A stretch of 57,517 bases of DNA from Photobacterium proteolyticum (GCF_001939735.1 NZ_MJIL01000077.1:1-57517); one strand, 5' to 3'. Shown: positions 19,097-28,834, counted from the stretch's first letter. Notes: generated by a model from the letters alone, not told the origin. Made by a program: numbers and translations.

Positions 19097-20214
19097 GTGT
19101 CATGGCCGCGACGGGAAACAAACGAACTCTCAGTGATCGCCTGCATCTCGATATGCCGCTGCTGCTGGGTATTCTGGCACTGATGGCTTTCGCCCTGATG
19201 GTAATGTACAGCGCCAGTGGTCAGAGCCTGCCGATGATGGAACGCCAGGCTGTGCGCATGTGCCTGTCGCTGGGCGTGATGTTTATCCTCGCCCAGATTG
19301 CCCCGCGCCACTATGAGGCCTGGGCCCCCTATCTGTTCGGTGTCGGATTGCTGTTGCTGCTCGGTGTCCTGTTCTTTGGCGAGGCGTCTAAAGGGGCGCA
19401 GCGCTGGCTGAACTTCGGCTTCGTCCGCTTCCAGCCCTCGGAGCTGATCAAGCTGGCGGTGCCGCTGATGGTCGCGCGGTTTATCGGTAACCAGCCGCTG
19501 CCGCCAAGTTTTCGTAATATCGTCATTGCCCTTGTCATGATATTCGTTCCGACCGTGCTGATCGCCAAACAGCCCGACCTGGGCACATCGATTCTGATTG
19601 CCGCCTCCGGGGTATTCGTCCTGTTCCTGTCCGGGATCAGCTGGCGGATCATCGGTGCTGCGGGAGTACTGCTTGGTGCCTTTATCCCTGTGTTATGGCT
19701 GTTCCTGATGCGCGACTACCAGCGTACCCGGGTTCTGACCCTATTCAACCCGGAATCCGACCCGCTCGGGGCTGGTTACCATATCATCCAGTCAAAGATA
19801 GCTATCGGCTCGGGCGGTATGACCGGCAAGGGGTGGATGCAGGGAACCCAGTCCCAGCTGGAATTTCTGCCTGAACGTCATACCGACTTTATCTTCGCGG
19901 TGATTGCCGAGGAGTGGGGCCTGATCGGGGTGATCTGCCTGCTCGCCATCTATCTTTTCATTATTGGCCGGGGGCTGATGCTGGCCAGCCGTGCCCAGAC
20001 GGCATTTGGCCGCATGATGGCCGGCAGTATCGTACTGAGCTTTTTTGTCTATATTTTTGTTAACATCGGCATGGTCAGCGGGCTATTGCCGGTGGTAGGG
20101 GTTCCCCTCCCTCTGGTCAGCTATGGCGGAACATCCATGGTTACCCTGATGGCAGGCTTCGGGATCCTGATGTCGATTCACACCCACAGAAAAATGTTGT
20201 CTAAGGCGACCTAA
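19093..20214 (+). CDS. mrdB: Rod-shape glycosyltransferase RodA
   Basis: A 373-residue SEDS-family peptidoglycan polymerase with about ten membrane helices, the partner of PBP2. Typical motifs include [22 protein letters not shown], the cytosolic and periplasmic signature [33 protein letters not shown] and [12 protein letters not shown] (parts quoted). It overlaps mrdA by four bases and runs directly into rlpA without a gap (TAA then ATG). Confidence 0.97.
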   Translation: MSVMAATGNKRTLSDRLHLDMPLLLGILALMAFALMVMYSASGQSLPMMERQAVRMCLSLGVMFILAQIAPRHYEAWAPYLFGVGLLLLLGVLFFGEASKGAQRWLNFGFVRFQPSELIKLAVPLMVARFIGNQPLPPSFRNIVIALVMIFVPTVLIAKQPDLGTSILIAASGVFVLFLSGISWRIIGAAGVLLGAFIPVLWLFLMRDYQRTRVLTLFNPESDPLGAGYHIIQSKIAIGSGGMTGKGWMQGTQSQLEFLPERHTDFIFAVIAEEWGLIGVICLLAIYLFIIGRGLMLASRAQTAFGRMMAGSIVLSFFVYIFVNIGMVSGLLPVVGVPLPLVSYGGTSMVTLMAGFGILMSIHTHRKMLSKAT

Positions 20215-21021
20215 ATGCGCGCGTATCCAATTATATTATTACTCCTACTGGCAGGCTGTAGCTCGGCACCGAGCAATGAGCGCTACGATATTGCCGATGA
20301 TGTCGCTCCTGAGTCGTCACCGACTCTGGATCATATCGAAGATGCACAGCCACGCTATGAAGCCAGGAGTCTTGCAGGCAACAAGGACTACACGCTACGT
20401 GGCCAGGACTACCAAATCGTTGATACCAGTACACCGTTTAGCGAGGAAGGCTATGCTTCCTGGTACGGCAAGAAGTTCCACGGCCATAAAACCTCGAACG
20501 GCGAGATTTATGACATGTACTCGATGACAGCGGCGCACAAAACCCTGCCCCTGCCAAGCTATGTCAGGGTCACCAATACCGATAACGGCAAAACAGCGAT
20601 TGTCCGGGTCAATGACCGCGGTCCTTTTCATCAAGGGCGAATCATCGATTTGAGTATGGCAGCAGCGGTAAAGCTCGATGTCGTCAAGCACGGTACGGCC
20701 CCGGTAAAGATTGAACTGATCCAGATCCCCAAACCGGAATTTACCGACGAATGGCAAAGTGCCAACCCGCACTTTTATTTCGTCCAACTGGCTGCCGTCA
20801 CCGACGAGGCCAAGGCCAAGCAAATGGCCACACAGCTAGAACAGGACTTTGCTACCCAGGTCGACCTGAAGAAAGCCGATTCGGCAGAAGTCTACCGACT
20901 GCGCCTCGGCCCTTATCTGGATCGTGACGAGGCAGTGCTTCAGCGAGACAAGGCGAAAACCAACCAGTTCCCGCAGGCCTTTATCATAACGTCACAACGC
21001 GAGCTGGAACAAAAACAATAA
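20215..21021 (+). CDS. rlpA: Septal-ring lytic transglycosylase / rare lipoprotein RlpA
   Basis: A 268-residue outer-membrane lipoprotein with lipobox LAGC (Cys near residue 15). It has a double-psi beta-barrel domain (ASWYGKKFHGHKTSNGE to VRVNDRGPFHQGRIIDLS) and a C-terminal SPOR domain (FYVQLAAVTDEAKAKQ region, written here as FYFVQLAAV) that targets denuded glycan at the septum. In Pseudomonas the enzyme cleaves glycan strands lacking stem peptides. It follows rodA directly, as in E. coli. Confidence 0.95.
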   Translation: MRAYPIILLLLLAGCSSAPSNERYDIADDVAPESSPTLDHIEDAQPRYEARSLAGNKDYTLRGQDYQIVDTSTPFSEEGYASWYGKKFHGHKTSNGEIYDMYSMTAAHKTLPLPSYVRVTNTDNGKTAIVRVNDRGPFHQGRIIDLSMAAAVKLDVVKHGTAPVKIELIQIPKPEFTDEWQSANPHFYFVQLAAVTDEAKAKQMATQLEQDFATQVDLKKADSAEVYRLRLGPYLDRDEAVLQRDKAKTNQFPQAFIITSQRELEQKQ

Positions 21022-21180
21022 TCTTGACTCTATCTACAACGGTCTTACACCAACTAATGTCAGAGAACGGTAAGAATGCCAAACTTGCAGCCTTCACAGG
21101 CGGCAAAACTGGTTCTAAGTTTTCAATCTGATATAGTGTGTAAAGTTTTTTTGCAATCGACAAATTAAGTTACAACTATC

Positions 21181-22356
21181 ATGAAGAAATCTGCTGCACT
21201 TATTCGTTCTGTAGCTGTATCGGCGACTCTGCTAGCTTCAGCTTCTGTCGCAGCTGCACCAGCTGTAGTACCTGAAGCCCCTCAGATTGCGTCTAAGGGC
21301 TATGTCCTGATGGACTACCATTCCGGCAAGATTCTGGCTGGAAACAAAGAAAATGTTCAGATACCACCAGCTAGCCTGACCAAAATGATGACCAGCTACG
21401 TCATCGGCCAAGAAGTCAATCGAGGCAACATCTCGATGGACGATACCGTAGTGATCAGCAAAAACGCCTGGGCCAAGAACTTTCCGGGCTCGTCAAAGAT
21501 GTTCATCGAAGTGGGCAGCGAAGTCAAAGTTGCCGACCTTAACCGCGGTATCATTATCCAGTCGGGCAATGATGCCTGTGTCGCAATGGCTGAGCATGTG
21601 GCTGGCTCTGAAGAGTCTTTTGTCGATTTAATGAATGCCTGGGCCAAGACGCTGGGCATGGACAACACCAATTTTGCCAATGTTCACGGCCTGGACAACC
21701 CGAGACTCCTTACCACGCCGTACGATATGGCACTGCTGGCACAAGGCCTGATCCGTGATGTACCGGAAGAGTTTGCAATCTATAAAGAAAAGTCATTCAC
21801 TTATAACGGTATAACCCAGTACAACCGCAACAGCCTGCTATGGGATAAAAGCCTCAATGTTGACGGTCTGAAAACCGGCCACACCAACAATGCCGGTTAC
21901 AGCCTGGTCAGCACTGCAACCGAAGGTAAGATGCGCCTTATCTCGGTCGTGATGGGCACCAAGAGCCCGAATGCCCGTAAAGCCGAAAGCAAGAAGCTGC
22001 TGAACTACGGTTTCCGTTTCTTCGAGACGGTTTCACCGCACAAAGCCAACGAAACCTTCGTCACCGAAAAAGTCTGGATGGGCGATACGGCTGAAGTGTC
22101 TCTGGGTGTAAGCCAGGATACCTTTGTTACCCTACCTCGCGGCCAGACCAAAGATCTGAAAGCCAGCTTCGTACTGGAAAAAGAGCTGAAGGCCCCGATT
22201 TCCAAGGGTGACGTTGTCGGCAAACTTTACTACCGCGTCGGCGAAGAAGATATTGCCGAGTACCCGCTGCTGGCGTTAAATGATGTTAACGAAGGTGGTC
22301 TGTTCAGTCGCCTAATTGATTATATTATGTTGCTGTTCAAAGGCTGGCTTAGCTAA
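21181..22356 (+). CDS. dacA: D-alanyl-D-alanine carboxypeptidase (PBP5)
   Basis: 391 residues: signal peptide (1-26), a DD-carboxypeptidase domain, a beta-rich PBP5 C-terminal domain and a final amphipathic helix (LFSRLIDYIMLLFKGWLS) that anchors it to the inner membrane. Catalytic motifs are Ser65-Lys68 in PASLTK, SGN in IQSGNDAC and KTG from Lys231. It trims the terminal D-Ala of pentapeptides and so limits cross-linking. A 159-base gap before it suggests its own promoter, perhaps with TATAGT at 21132-21137. Confidence 0.97.
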   Translation: MKKSAALIRSVAVSATLLASASVAAAPAVVPEAPQIASKGYVLMDYHSGKILAGNKENVQIPPASLTKMMTSYVIGQEVNRGNISMDDTVVISKNAWAKNFPGSSKMFIEVGSEVKVADLNRGIIIQSGNDACVAMAEHVAGSEESFVDLMNAWAKTLGMDNTNFANVHGLDNPRLLTTPYDMALLAQGLIRDVPEEFAIYKEKSFTYNGITQYNRNSLLWDKSLNVDGLKTGHTNNAGYSLVSTATEGKMRLISVVMGTKSPNARKAESKKLLNYGFRFFETVSPHKANETFVTEKVWMGDTAEVSLGVSQDTFVTLPRGQTKDLKASFVLEKELKAPISKGDVVGKLYYRVGEEDIAEYPLLALNDVNEGGLFSRLIDYIMLLFKGWLS

Positions 22357-22380
22357 TCCAGCTTACTGAAAAGCAATAGA

Positions 22381-22407
22381 AAGAGGCAACGGATGTTGCC
22401 TCTTTTT
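22381..22407 (+). terminator. Terminator after dacA
   Basis: AAGAGGCAAC (22381-22390), loop GGAT, GTTGCCTCTT (22395-22404), then TTT. Confidence 0.9.
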
Positions 22408-22518
22408 GTATCTGTCGCCCACCACCGCCACAGTCAGATGCTTGTTTTATAGCGGTTGACCCATTAATATGCTCTGCTAAAACACAGTAATACCGAATGC
22501 AAAACCCTGGAGTTCAGA

Positions 22519-22794
22519 ATGCAACAGCAAGAACAACCAAAACTAAAAGACCTACTCGAGTTTCCTTGTAAGTTTTCCTACAAGGTAATGGGTTACAACA
22601 AACCTGAACTACCGGATCTGGTTGTTGAAGTCATTCAGCGCCATGCACCAGGCGATTATAGCCCGACGGTAAAACCAAGCGGCAAGGGTACCTACAGCGC
22701 CGTTTCAGTTTCGATCACCGCAACATCGATCGAGCAGGTTGAGACGCTTTACAAAGAGCTGGGCGAGATTGATATTGTCCGTGTGGTACTGTAA
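22519..22794 (+). CDS. ybeD: YbeD-like protein (DUF493)
   Basis: A 91-residue UPF0250/DUF493 protein with an ACT-like ferredoxin fold, about the family's usual length. [25 protein letters not shown] and the end [14 protein letters not shown] are typical (parts). Its function is unproven; the conserved place beside lipB suggests a link to lipoate metabolism, but that is context only. A GGAGTTCAG ribosome site precedes the ATG. Confidence 0.93.
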   Translation: MQQQEQPKLKDLLEFPCKFSYKVMGYNKPELPDLVVEVIQRHAPGDYSPTVKPSGKGTYSAVSVSITATSIEQVETLYKELGEIDIVRVVL

Positions 22795-22816
22795 TACCAT
22801 CGAAAGTCCCTACAAT

Positions 22817-22847
22817 TTGGCGGCTGTATAACTGTCCGCCAAGTTTT
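22817..22847 (+). terminator. Terminator-like hairpin after ybeD
   Basis: TTGGCGG (22817-22823), a 12-base loop and CCGCCAA (22836-22842), followed by GTTTTA. A TATAAT at 22847-22852 follows directly and could be a lipB -10 element, though no good -35 is seen. Confidence 0.5.
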
Positions 22848-22874
22848 ATAATGCACCCATGTGGTGTCATTAAC

Positions 22875-22889
22875 CCAGGTGTAACCTGG
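22875..22889 (+). promoter_or_regulatory. Hairpin overlapping the lipB ribosome site
   Basis: CCAGGT (22875-22880), loop GTA, ACCTGG (22884-22889). The 3' arm contains the GG of the likely lipB ribosome site GGTGA (22888-22892), four bases before the ATG, so folding could lower lipB translation. Confidence 0.4.
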
Positions 22890-22896
22890 TGACAAT

Positions 22897-23571
22897 ATGG
22901 GTGTTAAATTGCAAAAAACTATTATTATTCGGAACCTTGGTCGCCGAGACTATGAAGCAACTTGGCAGGCCATGCACGAATTCACAGATCAACGCGGTTC
23001 GGAAACAACGGACGAAGTCTGGCTGGTTGAACACAATCCGGTATTCACCCAGGGTCAGGCGGGAAAAGCCGAGCACTTGCTCGATACAGGCGATATCCCA
23101 GTCGTCCAAAGCGATCGTGGCGGCCAGGTAACCTATCACGGTCCGGGTCAGCAGGTCGCTTATATTCTGATTGATCTGCGACGTATTAAACTTGGCGTGC
23201 GCGACCTCGTCACTCACATCGAGAATACGGTAATAAACACTCTTTCCCGTTTTGGGGTTGAGTCCAATGCCCGCCCGGATGCGCCAGGTGTGTATGTCGA
23301 CGGCAAGAAGATATGCTCACTTGGGCTTCGTATCAGGCGCGGTTGCTCTTTTCATGGTCTGGCACTCAATATCAACATGGACCTGGCGCCATTTTTACGC
23401 ATTAACCCATGCGGCTATCAGGGGATGGAAATGACCCAGCTAGCAACAATGAATGGCCCATCTGAACTGGCAGAAGTTCAGCCTGTACTTATAGAAGAGC
23501 TAGTCAAACTGCTCGATTACCAGAGCGTTGAGTGGAAAACGGAAAGCAATTCATATGAGCAAACCAATTAA
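22897..23571 (+). CDS. lipB: Octanoyltransferase LipB
   Basis: A 224-residue cytosolic enzyme that moves octanoyl groups from acyl carrier protein to lipoyl domains. The catalytic Cys172 ([10 protein letters not shown]) and a Lys near 138 ([14 protein letters not shown]) are both present, as is the substrate-binding [14 protein letters not shown]. It comes between ybeD and lipA and overlaps the lipA start by 17 bases. The ATG at 22897 has a ribosome site close by (GGTGA), part of which may be held in a hairpin. Confidence 0.97.
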   Translation: MGVKLQKTIIIRNLGRRDYEATWQAMHEFTDQRGSETTDEVWLVEHNPVFTQGQAGKAEHLLDTGDIPVVQSDRGGQVTYHGPGQQVAYILIDLRRIKLGVRDLVTHIENTVINTLSRFGVESNARPDAPGVYVDGKKICSLGLRIRRGCSFHGLALNINMDLAPFLRINPCGYQGMEMTQLATMNGPSELAEVQPVLIEELVKLLDYQSVEWKTESNSYEQTN

Positions 23572-24523
23572 GATCGAACAAGGTATCAAATACCGTGATG
23601 CCGATAAAATGGCGCTGATCCCTGTCCGTAGTGTGACAGAAGAAGCACCGAAAGAAATGCTGCGCAAGCCGGAGTGGATGAAAATCAAGCTTCCTTCTGA
23701 CAGCCAGCGTATCCAGGACATCAAGTCGGCAATGCGCAAGAACAACCTTCACTCTGTGTGTGAAGAAGCCTCTTGTCCGAACCTGGCGGAATGTTTTAAC
23801 CACGGTACCGCAACCTTTATGATTCTGGGTGCAATCTGTACCCGTCGTTGCCCATTCTGCGACGTTGCACATGGCCGTCCGCTACCGCCTAATGCAGAAG
23901 AGCCAACCCAGCTAGCGCAGACAATTGCTGATATGAAGCTGCGTTATGTTGTTGTCACCTCGGTTGACCGTGATGATCTGCGTGACGGTGGTGCCCAGCA
24001 CTTTGCTGACTGTACCCGTGAAATCCGTGCCAAGAGCCCGGAGATTAAGATTGAAACACTGGTACCGGACTTCCGTGGCCGCATGGATCGCGCTCTGGAT
24101 ATCCTGCGTGATAATCCGCCTGATGTTTTCAACCACAACCTAGAGACGGCTCCCCGCCTGTATCGTAAGGCACGACCTGGTGCCAACTATCAGTGGTCAT
24201 TGGATCTTCTGAAAAAATTCAAGGAAATGCACCCGGACGTACCGACCAAGTCGGGACTGATGATGGGATTGGGTGAAACCAAAGAAGAGATTGTCGAGGT
24301 ACTGAAAGACCTGCGTGCACACGGCGTGACTATGCTGACGCTGGGTCAGTATCTGGCACCTAGCCGCCATCACCTGCCTGTTGAGCGCTATGTACCGCCT
24401 TCAGAGTTTGACGAACTGAAAGAAATCGCCCTGGAGCTGGGCTTTACCCATGCAGCCTGTGGCCCGTTTGTTCGCTCTTCATACCATGCTGATATGCAGG
24501 CGAAAGGCGAAGAAGTGAAATAA
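23555..24523 (+). CDS. lipA: Lipoyl synthase LipA
   Basis: A 322-residue radical-SAM enzyme that inserts two sulfur atoms into octanoyl-lipoyl domains. The auxiliary cluster ligands Cys69, Cys74 and Cys80 are in [12 protein letters not shown], and the radical-SAM cluster ligands Cys95, Cys99 and Cys102 in CTRRCPFC. The conserved C-terminal RSSYHAD is present. ATG 23555 is chosen over the longer frame from 23528 because GGAAAG lies about nine bases upstream and [10 protein letters not shown] is the family opening. It ends at a strong bidirectional terminator. Confidence 0.97.
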   Translation: MSKPIKIEQGIKYRDADKMALIPVRSVTEEAPKEMLRKPEWMKIKLPSDSQRIQDIKSAMRKNNLHSVCEEASCPNLAECFNHGTATFMILGAICTRRCPFCDVAHGRPLPPNAEEPTQLAQTIADMKLRYVVVTSVDRDDLRDGGAQHFADCTREIRAKSPEIKIETLVPDFRGRMDRALDILRDNPPDVFNHNLETAPRLYRKARPGANYQWSLDLLKKFKEMHPDVPTKSGLMMGLGETKEEIVEVLKDLRAHGVTMLTLGQYLAPSRHHLPVERYVPPSEFDELKEIALELGFTHAACGPFVRSSYHADMQAKGEEVK

Positions 24524-24575
24524 TCACGTCGAGCGCCGAAGCCTTCAAGCCATAGCTGCTTCGAGGAACGCCTAC

Positions 24576-24613
24576 AAAAAAACCGCTGCGGCATTGCCGA
24601 AGCGGTTTTTTTA
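24576..24613. terminator. Bidirectional terminator between lipA and bamC
   Basis: AAAAACCGCT (24578-24587) pairs with AGCGGTTTTT (24601-24610). An inner CGGC-ATT-GCCG extends the stem. A- and T-runs flank both sides, so it serves both convergent genes. Confidence 0.93.
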
Positions 24614-24638
24614 TCTTTAATCGTTGTCAAACAGCAGG

Positions 24639-25667
24639 CTAGCTGTTGTTGGCACGATCAATTGCAGCAGCGAAGACCGGAGCCAGGCTCTTCAGGGCTT
24701 CCTCGGTAACAGGTTTACCGTCGCTGTCTGTCACATTCACCGATGTCCGGTTACCCAAGTCACCTAGCTGGAGGTTGTAGGAACGGTCATCGAGCTGAAT
24801 AGGCTTGGTTCCAAGTTCAGTCCAGAATGCATCATCCGGGGAACGGAACTTCACTTCCACCACACCCTGGGAACGGTTACGCCCTTCAACAGTAAAGCCA
24901 AGTTGTCCCAGTAGGTCCGGCAGACGCTCCCAGAACACATTATATGGTGCGCGGGCAATAATGACCGGCAGACCGCTGCGGTCCTGACCCATCGAGATAG
25001 GGATCTGCTTAACCAGCTCCTGGGCACGCAATCTGGCCAAATCACGCTCCTGCTGATCATAACGTGACATAACCAGGTTGGTCATCAGAATGCTATAGCG
25101 TTCTTTGTTAATTGCTGACACTGTTTTTTCAACACCGCCTTCACGCCAGTCAACCAAGGTGATCTTGTAGCTATTGTTTACTGAACCGGAGGATTTCTCA
25201 ATCCGGTATCGGCTGCCAACCGGGTTTTCCTCGTCCTCGTTGACCCAGTTCACCCAGTCTGTTTCCATCACATTGGCCGACTGGCTAAGTAGCTGGATAT
25301 TCCGCTCGGCGATCAAGCGCTGTGTCAGCGTCCATACCTTGGTCAGCTCTTCAGGCTTTGCCAACAGCAGTGTGACACCGTCTGCATCCTTAACGGTGCG
25401 TGCACCGGGGATCAACGCAAGTACCTGCTGAGGCGGACGGATATCAACCGCGGGGCCTAGCTCGCCGGGAAAGCGCTGAACCGGAATCGCATAATCATTC
25501 ACCTGGGAGGCCTGAGCTCCGCTCGGCAACGCCCACGATTCCAGCGGCTTTGTCTCAAGATAGGTAAAATCTTGATTTGCCTGGCGACGACGTTCTGCCC
25601 CACCAGAGCACCCCGCCAATGTGGCAACCATTACAGCAGTTACCGCCAGCCTGTATTTATAATTCAT
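24639..25667 (-). CDS. bamC: Outer-membrane assembly lipoprotein BamC
   Basis: A 342-residue lipoprotein of the BAM complex that inserts beta-barrel proteins into the outer membrane. The lipobox is LAGC, followed by CSGGAERRRQANQDFTYLET (start of the mature protein). Two helix-grip domains make up the rest. It lies 30 bases downstream of dapA on the same strand, the same dapA-bamC arrangement as in E. coli. Confidence 0.95.
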   Translation of the reverse strand: MNYKYRLAVTAVMVATLAGCSGGAERRRQANQDFTYLETKPLESWALPSGAQASQVNDYAIPVQRFPGELGPAVDIRPPQQVLALIPGARTVKDADGVTLLLAKPEELTKVWTLTQRLIAERNIQLLSQSANVMETDWVNWVNEDEENPVGSRYRIEKSSGSVNNSYKITLVDWREGGVEKTVSAINKERYSILMTNLVMSRYDQQERDLARLRAQELVKQIPISMGQDRSGLPVIIARAPYNVFWERLPDLLGQLGFTVEGRNRSQGVVEVKFRSPDDAFWTELGTKPIQLDDRSYNLQLGDLGNRTSVNVTDSDGKPVTEEALKSLAPVFAAAIDRANNS

Positions 25668-25697
25668 TAAGCTTCTGCGCTCCTACGCTCTAGCAAA

Positions 25698-26579
25698 TTA
25701 CGGCAGCACTTTGGCGTCCTTAAGCGCCGCAGTGACAGCAGGTTGTGCTGATTCGCTCAACTCAGTCAGTGGCAAACGCAACTGCCCGTGATTAATCAAA
25801 CCAAGTTGGTGAGCTGCCCATTTAACCGGAATTGGGTTAGATTCGACAAACAATGTCTTGTGCAGTGGCATCAAGCGCTCGTTAATCTCTCGTGCGGCAT
25901 CAATCTGGCCAGAAAGCGCCAACTTAAACATGGTTGCCATATCTTCCGCAGCCACATTCGCCGTGACCGAAATCACTCCGTGACCGCCCGCGGCAACAAA
26001 ATCCAACCCGGTGGCATCATCGCCGCTTAGTTGGATGAAGTCTTCGCCACAAAGTTCCCGAGTTTTTTGTACTCGCGCTAAATCGCCGGTTGCATCTTTG
26101 ATCCCGACAATATTATCGATCCTGGCGAGACGGGCGACCGTTTCAGGTAGCATGTCAACGGCAGTTCGTCCTGGCACATTATACAGGATCTGAGGCAATT
26201 CAGTGGCTTCTGCAATCGCTTTATAATGCTGGTACAAGCCTTCCTGGGTCGGCTTGTTGTAATAAGGCGTCACGCTCAGACAAGCTGCGACACCTGTACC
26301 CGAAAAGAGTTTACTGAAGGTGATGGCTTCGTGGGTTGCATTTGCACCGGTGCCGGCAATGACCGGAATGCGGCCATTCGCAAATTCTAATGTTTTCAAA
26401 ACCACTTTTACATGCTCATCAACCGTCAATGTGGCTGACTCGCCCGTGGTCCCGACTGCCACGATTGCATCTGTCCCTGCTGCAATGTGGTATTCCACCA
26501 GTGAAGCCAGACCTGCGTAATCAACTTCGCCGGCTTCATCCAATGGTGTAACTAGCGCTACCATGCTTCCTGAAAACAT
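25698..26579 (-). CDS. dapA: 4-hydroxy-tetrahydrodipicolinate synthase DapA
   Basis: A 293-residue TIM-barrel aldolase that condenses pyruvate with aspartate semialdehyde, the first committed step to diaminopimelate and lysine. GTTGESATL is present, Tyr133 lies in [10 protein letters not shown], and the Schiff-base Lys161 in [10 protein letters not shown]. The start is ATG 26579, because the ribosome site AAGGGGAG (26593-26586, minus strand) directly abuts the upstream ATG at 26585 but is six bases from this one, and the opening [12 protein letters not shown] matches E. coli. A promoter and a leader hairpin are proposed upstream. Confidence 0.97.
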   Translation of the reverse strand: MFSGSMVALVTPLDEAGEVDYAGLASLVEYHIAAGTDAIVAVGTTGESATLTVDEHVKVVLKTLEFANGRIPVIAGTGANATHEAITFSKLFSGTGVAACLSVTPYYNKPTQEGLYQHYKAIAEATELPQILYNVPGRTAVDMLPETVARLARIDNIVGIKDATGDLARVQKTRELCGEDFIQLSGDDATGLDFVAAGGHGVISVTANVAAEDMATMFKLALSGQIDAAREINERLMPLHKTLFVESNPIPVKWAAHQLGLINHGQLRLPLTELSESAQPAVTAALKDAKVLP

Positions 26580-26601
26580 GTCCATCTCCCCTTAAAAATG
26601 A

Positions 26602-26651
26602 ATACCAAGCAGCATAACTATCTACACTGATAGCGATGCTGCCTGGTGTAT
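26602..26651 (-). promoter_or_regulatory. Hairpin in the dapA leader
   Basis: Three paired segments: ATACCA (26602-26607) with the TGGTGTAT side (26644-26651, imperfect), GCAGCAT (26609-26615) with ATGCTGC (26636-26642), and CTATC (26618-26622) with GATAG (26629-26633). It lies between the proposed dapA promoter and its ribosome site, so it would form at the very 5' end of the message. It is far too short for a lysine riboswitch. Confidence 0.6.
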
Positions 26652-26653
26652 CC

Positions 26654-26682
26654 ATGGTACTTTTCAGTTACAGTAAACTCAA
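26654..26682 (-). promoter_or_regulatory. Candidate dapA promoter
   Basis: On the minus strand TTGAGT (-35, 26682-26677), a 17-base spacer and TACCAT (-10, 26659-26654). The predicted start of transcription falls at the edge of the leader hairpin. Confidence 0.45.
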
Positions 26683-26872
26683 GACAGGAGTATGTAAATC
26701 AGTGAAGTAAAACCAATCAGAGAGTTAATATAAAAGTGCGCTGCTTTCCACTTTTTACAGAATATCACTCTGGGGAATACGGCTTTCGCCAATTTGCGAC
26801 CGATCCCTCCCTGCCCTCAAATAGCTTGATTTACAATGACTGTGCTACCATGCATATGATAATCAAAACACG

Positions 26873-27424
26873 ATGTGTATAAATATGGAACATTACCTAG
26901 TAATCACGGCTATTGGTACGGACCGCCCGGGCATCTCAGATGAAGTCACCCGACTGATCACCCACTGCGGCTGCAATATCGTCGATAGCCGACTTGCCAT
27001 CTTCGGCAGTGAGTTTACCCTTATCATGCTCGTTGCCGGCAATGGCAACGCAATTTCCCGTGTCGAGTCGACCCTGCCTCTCAAAGCGCACGAACATGAC
27101 CTGCTGACGGTGATGAAACGTACCACCAAGCACGAGTGCCGCTTTTTCCCCTACACGGCTGACTTCCATATCGAAGCCGACGACTCACCGGGAATCATCG
27201 AACAGTTCACCCATTTTTTTGCCTCCCGGGAGATCGATATTGCCTCGTTAAGTGCCCACACCCATGAAGCCAGCGAGGGAGACAGCCCGAACCGTTTTCA
27301 GTTACAGATCAGCACCAACTTGCCTGAAGGCTGTAACTTAATGTCTTTACAAGAAGAATATGAAGCGCTTTGCCAGGACTTGCTCGTCTCAGGCAACGTG
27401 ACATTCATCGGCCACAATCAATAA
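26873..27424 (+). CDS. gcvR: Glycine-cleavage regulator GcvR
   Basis: A 183-residue cytosolic protein with two ACT domains. In E. coli GcvR binds GcvA and represses the glycine cleavage operon when glycine is scarce. HYLVITAIGTDRPGISDEV and LPLKAHEHDLLTVMKRTT are typical of the first domain. It is divergent from dapA and followed by bcp, as in E. coli. An in-frame ATG at 26885 (MEHYLVI) is an alternative start; neither has a clear ribosome site. Confidence 0.92.
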   Translation: MCINMEHYLVITAIGTDRPGISDEVTRLITHCGCNIVDSRLAIFGSEFTLIMLVAGNGNAISRVESTLPLKAHEHDLLTVMKRTTKHECRFFPYTADFHIEADDSPGIIEQFTHFFASREIDIASLSAHTHEASEGDSPNRFQLQISTNLPEGCNLMSLQEEYEALCQDLLVSGNVTFIGHNQ

Positions 27425-27435
27425 GGAAAATACAT

Positions 27436-27906
27436 ATGAAGACTTTGACCGCCGGTACGCCTGCGCCAGCCTTCACACTGCTCAACCAAGATAACCAGCC
27501 TGTCAGCCTGGCAGACTTCAAAGGCAAAAAAGTACTTGCTTACTTTTATCCCAAGGCCATGACCCCGGGCTGTACAGTTCAGGCCTGCGGCTTGCGCGAC
27601 AGCAAGGCGGAGCTGGACGCACTGAACGTTGTGGTACTGGGGATCAGTATTGACCCTGTCAAACGACTGCCGAAGTTTATCGAGCGCGATAACCTGAACT
27701 TCACCCTGCTATCTGACGAAGACCACGCTGTGGCAGATCAGTTTGGTGTCTGGGGCGAGAAGAAATTCATGGGGAAGGTTTATGACGGTCTGCACCGCAT
27801 CAGTTTTCTGATCAACGAAGATGGTGTCATTGAACATGTATTCAACAAGTTCAAGACCAAAGATCACCACGAAGTAGTGCTTAACTACTTTAGCGACAAC
27901 GCGTAA
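27436..27906 (+). CDS. bcp: Thioredoxin-dependent thiol peroxidase Bcp
   Basis: A 156-residue atypical 2-Cys peroxiredoxin that reduces hydrogen and organic peroxides. Peroxidatic Cys46 and resolving Cys51 are in MTPGCTVQACGLRD. FGVWGEKKFMGKVYDGLHRISF is the Bcp signature (part). The start at 27436 follows AAGGAAAA eight bases upstream; the longer frame reaching back to 27370 runs inside gcvR and is not real. It lies 11 bases after gcvR and is probably cotranscribed. Confidence 0.97.
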   Translation: MKTLTAGTPAPAFTLLNQDNQPVSLADFKGKKVLAYFYPKAMTPGCTVQACGLRDSKAELDALNVVVLGISIDPVKRLPKFIERDNLNFTLLSDEDHAVADQFGVWGEKKFMGKVYDGLHRISFLINEDGVIEHVFNKFKTKDHHEVVLNYFSDNA

Positions 27907-27930
27907 CCTGTTGATAGAAAAATTATTAGA

Positions 27931-27962
27931 CAAGCTCCCTCAGGGTAACCCTAGGGAGCTTG
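27931..27962. terminator. Strong hairpin between bcp and the DUF4198 gene
   Basis: CAAGCTCCCT (27931-27940), one unpaired C, AGGG, loop TAA, CCCT, AGGGAGCTTG (27953-27962). It separates convergent genes. The U-tract is poor on both sides, so termination is likely but not certain. Confidence 0.65.
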
Positions 27963-27996
27963 AATCTAGAAGACGATTAAGTCCGCAAGAATGAGC

Positions 27997-28785
27997 TTAC
28001 AGCTCCTGAGCATTCACCCAGATAACCGCATCCTGAGAAAGTTCCTTGCCGTTATGCTCTGTTGCAGGACCTGAACCCAGACATGCAAAGCCCCATACAC
28101 CGGCTTTTGGAATACCGAAAGTAAACTCACCATCTTGGTCTGTGATCGCAACGATCGCGGTTTCCGGCGCTTCACGGTAGTTCTCTTTACCGAATGCATT
28201 GCCCTTCATGTCGATATCTGTGTTGATGAACTCAATCTCACACTCGACACCCGGTGCTGGTTTGCCTTCGCTCAGCAGCTGACCGGTAAAGGTACCGCCA
28301 GCGAAAACCTGGTAAGGCTTGTTCAGCGGAACAATCTCGGTAGCCAGCTCCAGTGGCTGCTCCCAACCTGTTGGCAGGCCGCCTTTGTTCACATATGACT
28401 TAGTGATTTGCTGAATGTAGATGTCTTCACCTTTCTCATAGTAAGGTGTCGGAACAACCGCAAAGACGTAATCACCGTTACGCTTCACTTTAAAGTCAGC
28501 CTGGTAAGCTTGTGCCTTATTATCAGGGCCTGTCCAGCTGATAGACTTCAGCTTGTCCATCAAATCAATACGCTTGTCTTTAAACTGAACGAAAAACTGC
28601 TCCGGTTTGTCCATGTCCATGACATGGCCGTTTTCCATTGGATGACCAAATACAAGTTTCATATCCAGATTCGTCGGCTTTTCAACAATCACATCCGGCG
28701 TGTACACCAACTGGAAGTGAGCGTTTGCCGCACCAGAAACAGCCAAAGCGGCAACACCAAGTGAAGTAAGAAGTGTCTTTTTCAT
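27997..28785 (-). CDS. Secreted DUF4198 protein, putative metal-uptake partner
   Basis: A 262-residue periplasmic protein. The signal peptide ends in NA before HFQLVYTPD, so the mature chain should begin with histidine, and a His/Met-rich stretch follows (FGHPMENGHVMDMDKP). The rest looks like two beta domains, the second with a GTFTGQLLSEGKPAPGVECEI-type fold (carboxypeptidase-regulatory-like; part quoted). DUF4198 includes proteins associated with nickel/cobalt transporters. Here it pairs with a small secreted protein and is divergent from feoAB, which suggests a role in iron or other divalent metal uptake. This is inference; no function is proven. Confidence 0.8.
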   Translation of the reverse strand: MKKTLLTSLGVAALAVSGAANAHFQLVYTPDVIVEKPTNLDMKLVFGHPMENGHVMDMDKPEQFFVQFKDKRIDLMDKLKSISWTGPDNKAQAYQADFKVKRNGDYVFAVVPTPYYEKGEDIYIQQITKSYVNKGGLPTGWEQPLELATEIVPLNKPYQVFAGGTFTGQLLSEGKPAPGVECEIEFINTDIDMKGNAFGKENYREAPETAIVAITDQDGEFTFGIPKAGVWGFACLGSGPATEHNGKELSQDAVIWVNAQEL

Positions 28786-28834
28786 TATTTTTTGTTCCTA
28801 TTGATACTTAGAGGCCAAGCCTCATGACTGCGTA

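Noticed and set aside
26586..26872. A lysine riboswitch upstream of dapA
   Set aside because: The leader found is only about 70 bases with one stem. Lysine riboswitches need a five-helix core of about 170 bases.
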